Positions 1-6,475 of a DNA stretch of 9,502 bases are shown piece after piece. Under the pieces are notes generated by a model. The model was not told where the DNA came from. It did no database searches and saw only the letters and a program-made list of their open reading frames with translations. This DNA is from Bacteroidales bacterium. Lineage in GTDB: Bacteria > Bacteroidota > Bacteroidia > Bacteroidales > VadinHA17. The stretch is from positions 1-9,502 of the forward strand of contig JAFGXK010000298.1 of the NCBI GenBank assembly GCA_016936695.1, in the 5' to 3' direction. Numbering within the stretch: the stretch's first letter is position 1; every line of letters begins with the position of its first letter. The translations under genes were made by a program, and so were the position numbers.

Positions 1-2
1 AG

Positions 3-75
3 TTGACCCACCTGGGCTCGAACCAGGACTCTGCGGAACCAAAATCCGACGTGTTGCCAATTACACCATGGGTCA
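3..75 (-). tRNA. tRNA-Gln, anticodon UUG
   Basis: The minus strand folds into a complete 73-nt cloverleaf. It has a 7-bp acceptor stem starting with a U1-A72 pair, a GUGU/ACAC D stem, a 7-nt anticodon loop UUUUGGU giving anticodon UUG (reads CAA and probably CAG glutamine codons), a 5-nt variable region and a T loop starting TTCGA. A weak U1-A72 pair is a known glutamine tRNA feature. The discriminator base is A73. CCA is not encoded (the next bases are CT), so the end must be added by tRNA nucleotidyltransferase. The outermost anticodon-stem pair reads U27 against C43, a mismatch. The gene lies downstream of the SiaC-like gene on the same strand and has its own -7-like element 21 nt upstream. 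Confidence 0.95.
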
Positions 76-95
76 TTAATACCTTAACGATGCTG

Positions 96-103
96 CAAAA
101 ATA
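96..103 (-). promoter_or_regulatory. Putative -7 element for tRNA-Gln
   Basis: Read on the minus strand this is TATTTTTG, a perfect match to the Bacteroidota -7 consensus TAnnTTTG. It would start transcription about 15 nt before the tRNA 5' end, which is a sensible leader length. No TTTG -33 element is visible at the usual spacing of about 20 nt, so this rests on one short match in AT-rich sequence. Confidence 0.4.
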
Positions 104-136
104 GGAAATTTTTGAATACAGGGATCCGGACAGGTT

Positions 137-562
137 TTACATAGCATTAATCGCACACTGGTCATCCGGAGTTCTTTCCATTACTTCTGACTCAATGACA
201 TAAAACGGGCAGTCGACCAGCGATTTCAATATAAACCCCAGCTCGCACATATCCTCGTCACCGGCATCGTAATACCAGCAGATGGTCACATTCTCAACGA
301 GATCCTTCATCCCCGATATCTCCTTGATGATGTTGTAAATCCATTTGGTGGAACTGGTGTTGATATATTCAAATCCCAGTTCAATGCCTGTGCGCTGATC
401 GTTTACCTGAACATAACGGCTGATCCAGTCAAAAACCGGACGGTAAAACTCTCCGGGATTCTCCGGAATCGAACGTCCCACAATGAATAACCGTCCAGGC
501 TCAAGAATTACCCTGGGCGTCCTTTTATTGGGCTCGGCAATGTATTTTTTAATACTCTTCAT
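137..562 (-). CDS. SiaC-like regulatory phosphoprotein (DUF1987 family)
   Basis: A small soluble protein of 141 aa with no signal peptide or membrane segment. The family pattern is clear: a TPRV start strand near residues 15-18, a GRSIPEN turn at 29-35, FYRPVFDWI at 39-47, the signature EYINTSSTK at 65-73, and an acidic WYYDAGDEDM stretch at 96-105. This is the DUF1987/SiaC family. Pseudomonas SiaC is phosphorylated by SiaB, dephosphorylated by the PP2C-type phosphatase SiaA, and in its unphosphorylated form activates the diguanylate cyclase SiaD. The Thr/Ser run in NTSST appears, from memory of the family, to match the phosphorylated site. The ATG at 562 was chosen because family members begin just before the TPxV strand. 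A GTG at 610 in the same frame would add 16 residues unlike the family. The RHH gene lies about 100 nt upstream on the same strand. Signalling output here is unknown, since no kinase or cyclase is in view. Confidence 0.8.
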   Translation of the reverse strand: MKSIKKYIAEPNKRTPRVILEPGRLFIVGRSIPENPGEFYRPVFDWISRYVQVNDQRTGIELGFEYINTSSTKWIYNIIKEISGMKDLVENVTICWYYDAGDEDMCELGFILKSLVDCPFYVIESEVMERTPDDQCAINAM

Positions 563-663
563 CCACTTAACTAACGGTGAGACCCGTAAATTATTCTGTA
601 AAGGATGCACGAGATTTTCCGAAAAGGTGATTCAGATTCGCCGGAACCGGTTGCGTAAGAATG

Positions 664-942
664 CTACGACTGATTAAAAAGCGTGGGCTCAGGCTCTTCC
701 CAGAGCGACGGATGTTCATCGTCAAATCGCTTCAGGATAGCCTTCATCAGTGTCTCCCTGAGAAACTCTGACTTGTTTGATATGCGGTAGCGGCTGCAGA
801 ATATATCAAGAGCCCTTGCTTCCCTGTTGTTAAGCATGACAGTAAGCCTGTTGCTCCTCTTCAGCCTCTCCTCCTTATATGAAATACGCCTCAAATCGTG
901 AAATGTCAATTTGAACGCTAATTTAGAAAAACCGGGGCCCAT
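664..942 (-). CDS. Ribbon-helix-helix (CopG/Arc-like) DNA-binding protein, putative
   Basis: A 92-aa basic protein. Residues 31-37 (NRLTVML) form a plausible short strand. Residues 39-52 (a helix with ALDIFCSRY) and 56-70 (NKSEFLRETLMKAIL) follow as the two helices of a ribbon-helix-helix fold, with the usual N-cap NKS before helix B. Such dimers bind DNA through the paired strands and often repress their own gene. The first 30 residues are basic and do not match the domain, so the true start could lie inside the frame at a non-ATG codon. The ATG at 942 is the only ATG before the domain. A TGAGG lies about 13 nt upstream of it. No toxin gene is adjacent: the downstream neighbour is the SiaC-like gene, not a ParE/RelE/PIN protein. 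The acidic C-tail after residue 74 lies outside the domain. Target unknown. Confidence 0.65.
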   Translation of the reverse strand: MGPGFSKLAFKLTFHDLRRISYKEERLKRSNRLTVMLNNREARALDIFCSRYRISNKSEFLRETLMKAILKRFDDEHPSLWEEPEPTLFNQS

Positions 943-971
943 AATTTTTTGAGCCTCAATTAGTTTTTAAC

Positions 972-1006
972 AAAAAAAAGAAGCCCGTCCTTAAGTGACT
1001 GGCTTC
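972..1006 (-). terminator. Intrinsic terminator of the aldolase gene
   Basis: On the minus strand, 53 nt after the aldolase stop, GAAGCC (1006-1001) pairs with GGCTTC (985-980). An inner GTC/GAC continues the stem across a one-base internal mismatch and closes an ACTTAAG loop. The hairpin is followed at once by eight T residues (979-972). Read on the plus strand the hairpin has no T tract, so it acts in one direction. Confidence 0.85.
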
Positions 1007-1058
1007 CCGTATAATACAATATTAAAAACTTTTATCTCCCTTATTCGAGGAAGTCTGA

Positions 1059-2033
1059 TTATTCAGCTTTGCCCGCACTTCCAAGCACGTTGATCACTTT
1101 GTGCTTGTAGAGTTCCTTCAGTTTCTCGCGGGCAGGTCCGAGATAGTTACGCGGATCGAATTCACCCGGCTTTTCAACAAACACTTTCCTGATGGCAGCA
1201 GTCATTGCAAGACGTCCGTCACTGTCAATGTTGATTTTGCAGACAGCCGATGCAGCAGCTCTTCTCAGCTGATCTTCCGATACCCCTGTTGCGTTTTCCA
1301 TCTTTCCTCCATACTGGTTTATCTCTGCAACTATATCCTGGGGAACTGACGATGCGCCATGAAGAACTATCGGGAAACCCGGGATCCTTCTTTCGCACTC
1401 TTCAAGGATATCAAAGCGAAGGGGAGGAGGAAGTTCTCCGGGTTTTACCTTGAACTTGAATGCTCCGTGTGAAGTTCCGATTGAAATAGCCAGTGAATCA
1501 ACGCCAGTCTTCTTTACAAAATCCTCAACTTCCTCAGGCCTGGTATATGATGTATGTTCTGACGATACTTCATCCTCAATGCCGGCAAGAACTCCAAGCT
1601 CACCTTCAACCGTAACATCGAACTGGTGGGCGTACTCAACCACCTGCTTTGTGAGCCTCACATTCTCTTCATACGGGAAATGGGATCCGTCGATCATCAC
1701 CGATGAGAAACCAGTTTCAATACACGATTTGCAGGTCTCGAATGAATCACCATGATCAAGATGAAGTACTATCGGAATTGCATATCCAAGTTCCTTTGCA
1801 TATTCTACCGCACCCTTGGCAAGATACTGGAGCAGCGTCTGATTTGCATACTTGCGGGCACCTTTCGACACCTGAAGAATGACAGGAGATTTTGTCTCCA
1901 CACAGGCGCTGATTATCGCCTGCATCTGCTCTAAATTGTTGAAATTGAATGCAGGAATCGCATATCCACCCGCCACTGCCTTCCGGAACAGCTCTCTCGA
2001 GTTTACCAGGCCTAATTCTTTATAATGAAGCAT
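1059..2033 (-). CDS. fba: Class II fructose-bisphosphate aldolase
   Basis: A 324-aa cytoplasmic zinc enzyme that interconverts fructose-1,6-bisphosphate with dihydroxyacetone phosphate and glyceraldehyde-3-phosphate, serving glycolysis and gluconeogenesis. A TIM-barrel class II aldolase is indicated by: the AIPAFNFNN start near residue 25; HLDHGD at 91-96 with the catalytic Asp93 and zinc ligand His94; VEGELG at 142-147 with Glu145; GTSHG at 186-190 with His189; LHGAS at 224-228 with His225; and KINIDSD at 266-272 with the substrate-binding Asn268 and Asp270. The residues named are those expected by comparison with the E. coli enzyme. Length fits the class IIB type, shorter than E. coli class IIA FbaA (about 359 aa). 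The N-terminus and full set of motifs are intact. The ATG at 2033 lies about 20 nt from a predicted transcription start. The gene is monocistronic as far as visible: it has its own promoter and a terminator at 972-1006. Tagatose-1,6-bisphosphate specificity cannot be excluded from sequence alone. Confidence 0.96.
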   Translation of the reverse strand: MLHYKELGLVNSRELFRKAVAGGYAIPAFNFNNLEQMQAIISACVETKSPVILQVSKGARKYANQTLLQYLAKGAVEYAKELGYAIPIVLHLDHGDSFETCKSCIETGFSSVMIDGSHFPYEENVRLTKQVVEYAHQFDVTVEGELGVLAGIEDEVSSEHTSYTRPEEVEDFVKKTGVDSLAISIGTSHGAFKFKVKPGELPPPLRFDILEECERRIPGFPIVLHGASSVPQDIVAEINQYGGKMENATGVSEDQLRRAAASAVCKINIDSDGRLAMTAAIRKVFVEKPGEFDPRNYLGPAREKLKELYKHKVINVLGSAGKAE

Positions 2034-2058
2034 AATATTAAGTATTTAAATGAGCCGT

Positions 2059-2090
2059 GAAAGATAATTAATTTGGCAATCGCAGCCAAA
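2059..2090 (-). promoter_or_regulatory. Bacteroidota-type promoter of fba
   Basis: On the minus strand TTTG (2090-2087) is followed after exactly 20 nt by TATCTTTC (2066-2059). This matches the -33 TTTG and -7 TAnnTTTG architecture of the primary sigma factor in this phylum, with one mismatch at the last -7 base. Predicted transcription starts about 7 nt downstream, leaving a leader of roughly 18-20 nt before the aldolase ATG at 2033. Confidence 0.7.
2072..2090. promoter_or_regulatory. 19-bp palindrome inside the fba promoter, candidate operator
   Basis: TTTGGC (2072-2077), a 7-nt spacer AATCGCA, then GCCAAA (2085-2090) form a perfect 6-bp inverted repeat. It overlaps the -33 element of the fba promoter and fills most of the spacer up to the -7 box, the classic position for a repressor site. 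The dyad has the form expected for a dimeric regulator. The cognate regulator is not identifiable from the window. Confidence 0.5.
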
Positions 2091-2148
2091 ATATCAGACA
2101 AAAAACGACATAAAGACTTCCCCCGTACGCCATTTCCTCCTAATTTCT

Positions 2149-2156
2149 TATCTTCG
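2149..2156 (+). promoter_or_regulatory. Putative -7 element for the tolC-to-phosphatase operon
   Basis: TATCTTCG matches TAnnTTTG at all fixed positions but one. No clear TTTG lies 19-21 nt upstream. Transcription from here would give a leader of about 115 nt ahead of the TolC-family ATG at 2279 and would include the hairpin, T8 run and mini-ORFs described separately. It is the best plus-strand candidate in the intergenic region. Confidence 0.4.
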
Positions 2157-2169
2157 TAACCTTATTTTA

Positions 2170-2199
2170 AGGCCGTACCGGCTTAGTGATATTTTTTTT
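2170..2199 (+). other. Leader hairpin followed by T8 run (possible attenuator)
   Basis: GCCG (2172-2175), loop TAC, CGGC (2179-2182) form a short stem, extended outward by a G-T and an A-T pair. Eight T residues occupy 2192-2199, nine nt after the core stem. The gap makes this a poor canonical terminator, but its place in the 5' leader of the operon is suggestive. Confidence 0.25.
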
Positions 2200-2279
2200 A
2201 TGAAAAATGCAGCATTCCGTGGAAAAACCAATCATTATTCAGTAAACCTGTCGTGATGATTAATACAACCATATTATAA
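2200..2279 (+). other. Two chained mini-ORFs in the tolC leader
   Basis: An 18-codon ORF (2200-2256) starts with ATG directly after the T8 run. Its TGA overlaps the ATG of a 7-codon ORF (2256-2279) as TGATG. The TAA of that ORF overlaps the TolC-family start as TAATG. Both junctions would allow a terminating ribosome to restart without release. Short ORFs like these arise by chance, and the peptides (start MKNAAFRG and MINTTIL) resemble nothing I know, so only the geometry is noteworthy. No clear ribosome binding site precedes either. Confidence 0.25.
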
Positions 2280-3616
2280 TGAAAAGAACTTTAATATTGA
2301 TAATTGCATGCCTGATTGCATCCGGGGGACAGCTTATTGCCCAGAAAGTTTGGTCGCTCGAGGATTGTATTCAGCATGCCATCGATCATAACATACAGAT
2401 CAAACAACAGACAATCCAGACCAAGGTCCAGAAAAACACCCTCGACCAGTCGAAACTTAGCCTCCTGCCCTCAGTCTCCGGTCAGGCATCACACGATTAC
2501 TCTTTCGGAAGAGCTCTTGACCAGACTACCTATGATTTTTACAATCAGACTCTTAAATCAAACTACTTCTACCTTGGCGGGAGGACCGATCTGTTCACCG
2601 GCCTCCAGAACCTGAATACAATCCAGAAAAACAAGTATGAACTGCTGGCAGGCGAGCAGGATCTTGAGCGTATCCGCGATAACGTCTCGCTCAGCGTTGC
2701 CCTGGCTTACCTCCAGATTCTTCTGAACAAGGAACTGGTTACGGCAACCGAGAGTCAGCTCAACACCACCCTGGAACAAATAACGAAAACAAGGAAGATG
2801 GTGGATGCTGGAAGCGTGGCAATGGGAAACCTCCTTCAGATCGAAGCCCAGGCAGCCCAGGAAGAGGTGACCCTGGTTAACATGCAAAACCAGCTTGATA
2901 TATCTTATCTCAACCTTACCCAGCTCCTGGAGCTTGAAACACCTGCAGGATTTGAGATCATCGTACCCGAAATCAGAGTAGGCGAAACAGCTGACATCGC
3001 AGGGAATATTGACGAAATATATAGCGTGGCCCTTCAGTCGAGACCTGAGATACTGGGTTCGGAACTGAGACTCACCGCCAGCGAGTATGCCCTTAAAGTG
3101 GCAAAAGGCGCCAGGAGCCCCAGCATCTCAATGAGTCACAATTTCGGGACCAGATATTCACACATTGCGAATATTCCCGGACAACAATCTTTTGAGGACC
3201 AGCTGAAGAACAACAAGAACTTCGGACTTGGTTTCTCATTGAACATACCCATACTCAACGGATGGCAGGTGAACAAGAACATACTAAACTCGAAGCTTGC
3301 CGTTGAAAACAGCCAGTACACTCTTGAAGGGACAAGGAAGGAGCTCTACAAGGATATCCAGCAGGCATACGCTGATGCCGTCGCCGCCCTCAAAAAATAC
3401 TACGCCAGCGCCAAGGCCGTGGAATCGTCGCAGGAGTCGTTCAGATACACGGAACAGAAATTCGACGTAGGAATGATAACACCAGTCGATTACAATGCGG
3501 CAAAGACGCAGCTTCTTAACTCACAGTCAGAAATGTCGCAGGCCAAGTATGAATATATTTTTAAAACCAAAGTACTCGATTTTTATAAGGGGCTGCCCCT
3601 CTCACTGAATAAATAA
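2279..3616 (+). CDS. TolC-family outer membrane efflux protein
   Basis: A 445-aa outer membrane factor: a trimeric beta-barrel and periplasmic alpha-barrel tunnel that lets a tripartite exporter discharge substrate outside the cell. The N-terminus is a signal peptide with a basic MKR start and a hydrophobic stretch to about residue 20; cleavage is likely before Gln22 (LIA/QKV). The mature protein opens with VWSLEDCIQHAIDHN, the standard opening of TolC repeats in this phylum. Two OEP-type repeats follow, roughly residues 25-215 and 240-430, each rich in long Gln/Ala/Leu helices. An internal Cys11 sits in IIAC and could be mistaken for a lipobox, but the hydrophobic stretch before it is too short for a convincing lipoprotein signal. 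It is the first gene of a six-gene cluster and is followed after 19 nt by its likely adaptor. Substrate unknown. Confidence 0.92.
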   Translation: MKRTLILIIACLIASGGQLIAQKVWSLEDCIQHAIDHNIQIKQQTIQTKVQKNTLDQSKLSLLPSVSGQASHDYSFGRALDQTTYDFYNQTLKSNYFYLGGRTDLFTGLQNLNTIQKNKYELLAGEQDLERIRDNVSLSVALAYLQILLNKELVTATESQLNTTLEQITKTRKMVDAGSVAMGNLLQIEAQAAQEEVTLVNMQNQLDISYLNLTQLLELETPAGFEIIVPEIRVGETADIAGNIDEIYSVALQSRPEILGSELRLTASEYALKVAKGARSPSISMSHNFGTRYSHIANIPGQQSFEDQLKNNKNFGLGFSLNIPILNGWQVNKNILNSKLAVENSQYTLEGTRKELYKDIQQAYADAVAALKKYYASAKAVESSQESFRYTEQKFDVGMITPVDYNAAKTQLLNSQSEMSQAKYEYIFKTKVLDFYKGLPLSLNK

Positions 3617-3635
3617 TCTTAAATCAAGGCATAAA

Positions 3636-4895
3636 ATGAAGAACAACAAAATACTGAAGATCCTCGTCCCGGTGGCAATACTTCTTATTGTCGTGGCTTT
3701 AATCGGGAAAAAGGCTGGCTGGTTCGGGAAAGCGGTAACCGTTAAAGTGGCAGTTGAAAATGCAGAGCGGCGGACAATAATTGAGACAATCACTGCAAAC
3801 GGGAAGATCCAGCCTGAAATGGAAGTTTTGATCACACCAGATGTGTCGGGTGAAATAGTTGAGCTTACCGTACGTGAGGGTGACAATGTTGAGAAAGGCC
3901 GGCTGTTGCTCAGGATCAAGCCGGACGTATATATATCACAGCGCGACAGATCGCTTGCTTCAATAAGCCAGGCACGTGCAAGGCTCGCCCAGGCAGAAGC
4001 ACAGTTCATCCAGGCCGAGCTGTCATATAACAGAACAAAACAGCTATATGAGGGACAGACAGTATCAAAGTCGGAATTCGAACAGGCAGAAGCCTCTTAT
4101 GCAGTTGCAAAAGCCGAGGTTGATGCAGCGAGATTTTCAGTAACAAGCTCAGAGGCTTCACTGAAGGAAGCTAATGAGAATCTGGTTAAGACATCGATAT
4201 ACGCTCCTATGTCCGGAACAGTATCGATGCTTCTGGTCGAACTTGGTGAAAGGGTTGCCGGAACAGGCATGATGGCAGGTACGGAAATGTTAAGGATCGC
4301 CGACCTCTCCAGGATGGAAGCCCAGGTTGAAGTTAACGAAAATGATATCCCGAGAGTAAAACTGGGAGATACCGCCACTATCGAAATCGATGCCTATACC
4401 GATCATAAATTCAAGGGCATTGTGACCGAAATAGCAAATTCCGCAAAGACAACCGGAGTGTCAGCTGATCAGGTCACCAACTTTGATGTCAAAATACTTG
4501 TGCTTCCGGAATCTTATAAGGCACTTACAAATGAAAACAATCTGAACCCCCTGAGACCGGGTATGTCAGCCACTGTCGACATACAGACAGAGATCAGGGA
4601 AGGCATCATAACCGTACCTATTCAATCGGTAACCACCAGAACGGACACTACCAAAGTCGTTCAGAATATTTCAGATGAAGAAATCCGCACCCTTGTGTTC
4701 CTGACCGATGGCGAAAGGGCTCTGGCCAAAGACGTAAAAACGGGAATCCAGGATAACAGCTATATCGAAATCATCTCGGGGGTGTCAGAAGGCGACCGTG
4801 TTGTATCTGCCCCTTTCAGCGCCATAAGCAAGAAACTCTCCGACAGTACACTCGTCGAGATCGTCAAGAAAGATGACCTCTTTTCGCTCGATTAA
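3636..4895 (+). CDS. Periplasmic adaptor (membrane fusion) protein, MacA/HlyD type
   Basis: A 419-aa membrane fusion protein that bridges an inner-membrane pump and the TolC-like channel. A single membrane anchor spans residues 7-24, followed by a periplasmic body. The lipoyl (barrel-sandwich) half-motif is at 68-94 (PDVSGEIVEL, then REGDNVEKGRLL). A long alpha-helical hairpin covers about 100-182 and is rich in Ala, Gln and Glu. The second lipoyl half is at 190-223 (APMSGTVS, then GTEMLRIADL). A beta-barrel domain begins near 228 (EAQVEVNENDI), and a membrane-proximal domain follows after about 330. The strand-hairpin-strand order and the MLRIADLSRMEA segment resemble adaptors paired with MacB-type ABC permeases more than RND adaptors, but this is judged by eye. 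No ABC or RND pump gene follows: tsaB is next, 29 nt downstream. Confidence 0.9.
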   Translation: MKNNKILKILVPVAILLIVVALIGKKAGWFGKAVTVKVAVENAERRTIIETITANGKIQPEMEVLITPDVSGEIVELTVREGDNVEKGRLLLRIKPDVYISQRDRSLASISQARARLAQAEAQFIQAELSYNRTKQLYEGQTVSKSEFEQAEASYAVAKAEVDAARFSVTSSEASLKEANENLVKTSIYAPMSGTVSMLLVELGERVAGTGMMAGTEMLRIADLSRMEAQVEVNENDIPRVKLGDTATIEIDAYTDHKFKGIVTEIANSAKTTGVSADQVTNFDVKILVLPESYKALTNENNLNPLRPGMSATVDIQTEIREGIITVPIQSVTTRTDTTKVVQNISDEEIRTLVFLTDGERALAKDVKTGIQDNSYIEIISGVSEGDRVVSAPFSAISKKLSDSTLVEIVKKDDLFSLD

Positions 4896-4924
4896 ACTTA
4901 TTGAAGCATGGTGAGTTCAGTAAT

Positions 4925-5629
4925 ATGATAATATGTCTTGAGACTTCAACTGCCGTGTGCTCGGTAGCCCTTTGCGACAGCAATGGTCCGGTGGATCTGA
5001 GAGAGAGCTCCGGCGAGAAATCTCATGCCTCACTGCTTACTGTTTTCATCGGTGAGCTTCTCAGCGCAGCAGGACTAAAAGCCAACGATCTGGAAGCAGT
5101 GGCTGTAAGCAAGGGTCCCGGTTCATACACCGGCCTCCGGATAGGCGTTTCAACCGCTAAAGGAATAGCCTACGCAGCGTCACTTCCCCTGATAGGTGTC
5201 GGAACAACACTGTCGATGTTCCACGGCATTGACGACACGATGAGGAAAAAATACGGACTCGCCGGCAACTCACTTTTTATTCCCATGCTCGATGCCCGCC
5301 GGATGGAGGTCTATTACTCTATACTGGATGCGGAAGGCAGAACGGTGAAAGAGACCTCGGCTGAGATAATCGATGAACAATCGTTTACTGACATCCCAGG
5401 GGATATCCGTTTGCTTTTCTTCGGCGACGGGGCAGCCAAATGCCGTAATATAATCGGACGTGAAAATGTAGCATTTGCCGATGAGTTCATCATCTCGGCG
5501 GCCCATATGTACAAGCCTGCATTTAAATCACTTATGCAACAGAATTTTGAAGATATTGCCTATTTTGAGCCATTTTATCTCAAAGATTTCATAACTTCGC
5601 GTCCTAAAAAAAATATCCTTGGCAGGTAA
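4925..5629 (+). CDS. tsaB: tRNA threonylcarbamoyladenosine biosynthesis protein TsaB
   Basis: A 234-aa cytoplasmic protein. TsaB is a catalytically inactive ASKHA-fold partner of TsaD. The TsaD-TsaB-TsaE complex transfers the threonylcarbamoyl group from TsaC/Sua5 product to A37 of tRNAs that read ANN codons. The family opening MIICLETSTAVCSVAL is at 1-16, and the SKGPGSYTGLRIG signature is at 62-74, followed by STAKGIAYA. FFGDGAAKC lies near 165 and a PFYLKDF tail near the end. The ATG at 4925 was chosen over an in-frame TTG at 4901 because it places the family's first beta strand at the N-terminus; a GGTGAG lies about 10 nt upstream. Length is normal (about 220-235 aa). It sits inside a cluster with efp, another translation gene. 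tsaD, tsaE and tsaC are not in the window. Confidence 0.95.
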   Translation: MIICLETSTAVCSVALCDSNGPVDLRESSGEKSHASLLTVFIGELLSAAGLKANDLEAVAVSKGPGSYTGLRIGVSTAKGIAYAASLPLIGVGTTLSMFHGIDDTMRKKYGLAGNSLFIPMLDARRMEVYYSILDAEGRTVKETSAEIIDEQSFTDIPGDIRLLFFGDGAAKCRNIIGRENVAFADEFIISAAHMYKPAFKSLMQQNFEDIAYFEPFYLKDFITSRPKKNILGR

Positions 5630-5648
5630 TTTGATTGTTATAATCAAA
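5630..5648. repeat. Perfect 7-bp inverted repeat between tsaB and the DUF3108 gene
   Basis: TTTGATT (5630-5636) and AATCAAA (5642-5648) flank GTTAT. The repeat starts at the base after the tsaB stop codon and fills half of the 38-nt gap. The stem is AT-rich and not followed by a T tract on the plus strand, so it is not a good terminator. It could be an RNA processing or stability hairpin, or a protein binding site. Confidence 0.4.
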
Positions 5649-5667
5649 GTTTACTTAAAAAAGCATA

Positions 5668-6456
5668 ATGAGGTATATTAAAGCTCTTTTTCTTGCCATC
5701 CTGTTGCCGGTGCTCCTATCCGGTCAGGAAAAGGCTTACCTGCCGGGGGAAAAGGTCAATTTTGAAATACATTACGGAGTTATCCAGGGAGGAGTGGTTT
5801 CGCTCGAGCTCAGTGCAGATACCTTCAGGGGCAAAGAGGTATTGCATTCTGTTCTCCTCGGAAAGACTACCGGTATGGCTGATGCGGTTTTCAGGGTAAA
5901 GGACATTTATGAAAGCTACTTCGAGCCGTCAACCGGTTTACCCGTTTTCTCAATAAGAAACATCAGGGAAGGCCGTTATACAAAATATAACGAAGTGATC
6001 TTTGACCATTACAGCAGGCCCGACTCGGCGATTCTGACCAGCGACCTTACAGGCGTGCATGTAACTGAAAAAGGAATACACGATATTCTTTCCTGTTTCT
6101 ATTTCATGCGCGATAACCATTTCCCGTACCACGAAAAGTTAAAAAAGGGAGACGTTATCACAATCAATACCTGGTTCACCGATGAGTACTACCCGGTTAT
6201 TATGAGATACCAGGGAACTGAGGAGATCAAGACGAAAATAGGCAGAGTCAAATGCCTGAAGTTTAATCCGGTGACCGAGGTCGGAAGACTCTTTAAAACA
6301 CAGGATGATGTTACATTCTGGTTCACCGCCGACAGAAACCACCTTCCTGTCAGAATAAGGTTCAATATATTTGTCGGAGCATTTGTTGCTGAAATTGTGA
6401 AATACGAAGGATTGAAATATCCGCTTGAAATAAGAGGAAAAGATAATAACCATTAA
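5668..6456 (+). CDS. Secreted DUF3108-family protein
   Basis: A 262-aa exported protein. The N-terminus has a clean signal peptide (MRYIKALFLAILLPVLLSG) with cleavage likely before Gln20, the preferred residue in this phylum. The mature part starts with YLPGEKVNFEIHYGVIQGG, the characteristic opening of DUF3108 proteins. Later features of the family are a DAVFRVKDIYESYFEP segment near 71-86, an IHDILSCFYFMR helix near 137-148, KIGRVKCLKFNPV near 191-203, and a TFWFTADRNHLPVRI strand pair near 216-230. The fold is expected to be a beta-rich barrel or lipocalin-like sheet in the periplasm. The biochemical function of the family is not known to me, and no catalytic residues stand out. It is co-directional with tsaB (38 nt upstream) and efp (19 nt downstream). 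Confidence 0.85.
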   Translation: MRYIKALFLAILLPVLLSGQEKAYLPGEKVNFEIHYGVIQGGVVSLELSADTFRGKEVLHSVLLGKTTGMADAVFRVKDIYESYFEPSTGLPVFSIRNIREGRYTKYNEVIFDHYSRPDSAILTSDLTGVHVTEKGIHDILSCFYFMRDNHFPYHEKLKKGDVITINTWFTDEYYPVIMRYQGTEEIKTKIGRVKCLKFNPVTEVGRLFKTQDDVTFWFTADRNHLPVRIRFNIFVGAFVAEIVKYEGLKYPLEIRGKDNNH

Positions 6457-6475
6457 TAGATACTTAGAAATTTTT

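Noticed and set aside
563..610. N-terminal extension of the SiaC-like protein from a GTG at 610
   Set aside because: The 16 extra residues do not fit the family's start, and no ribosome binding site precedes the GTG. The ATG at 562 is preferred.
664..942. Antitoxin of a toxin-antitoxin pair
   Set aside because: No small toxin gene lies next to the RHH gene on either side; the neighbours are the SiaC-like gene and fba with its terminator.
1101..1934. Plus-strand open frames opposite fba
   Set aside because: They are antisense shadows of a fully conserved enzyme, with low-complexity or unrecognisable translations.
2286..2311. Lipobox-like IIAC at residues 8-11 of the TolC-family protein
   Set aside because: The hydrophobic stretch before the Cys is only about six residues, and a better signal peptidase I site follows at LIA/QKV.
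4901..4924. TTG start extending TsaB by 8 residues
   Set aside because: TsaB proteins begin with the first beta strand (MIICLETSTA), which starts at the ATG at 4925.
6366..6373. TATATTTG, a perfect -7 match about 100 nt upstream of efp
   Set aside because: It lies inside the DUF3108 coding sequence and has no TTTG at the required upstream distance. One 8-nt degenerate match in AT-rich sequence is expected by chance.
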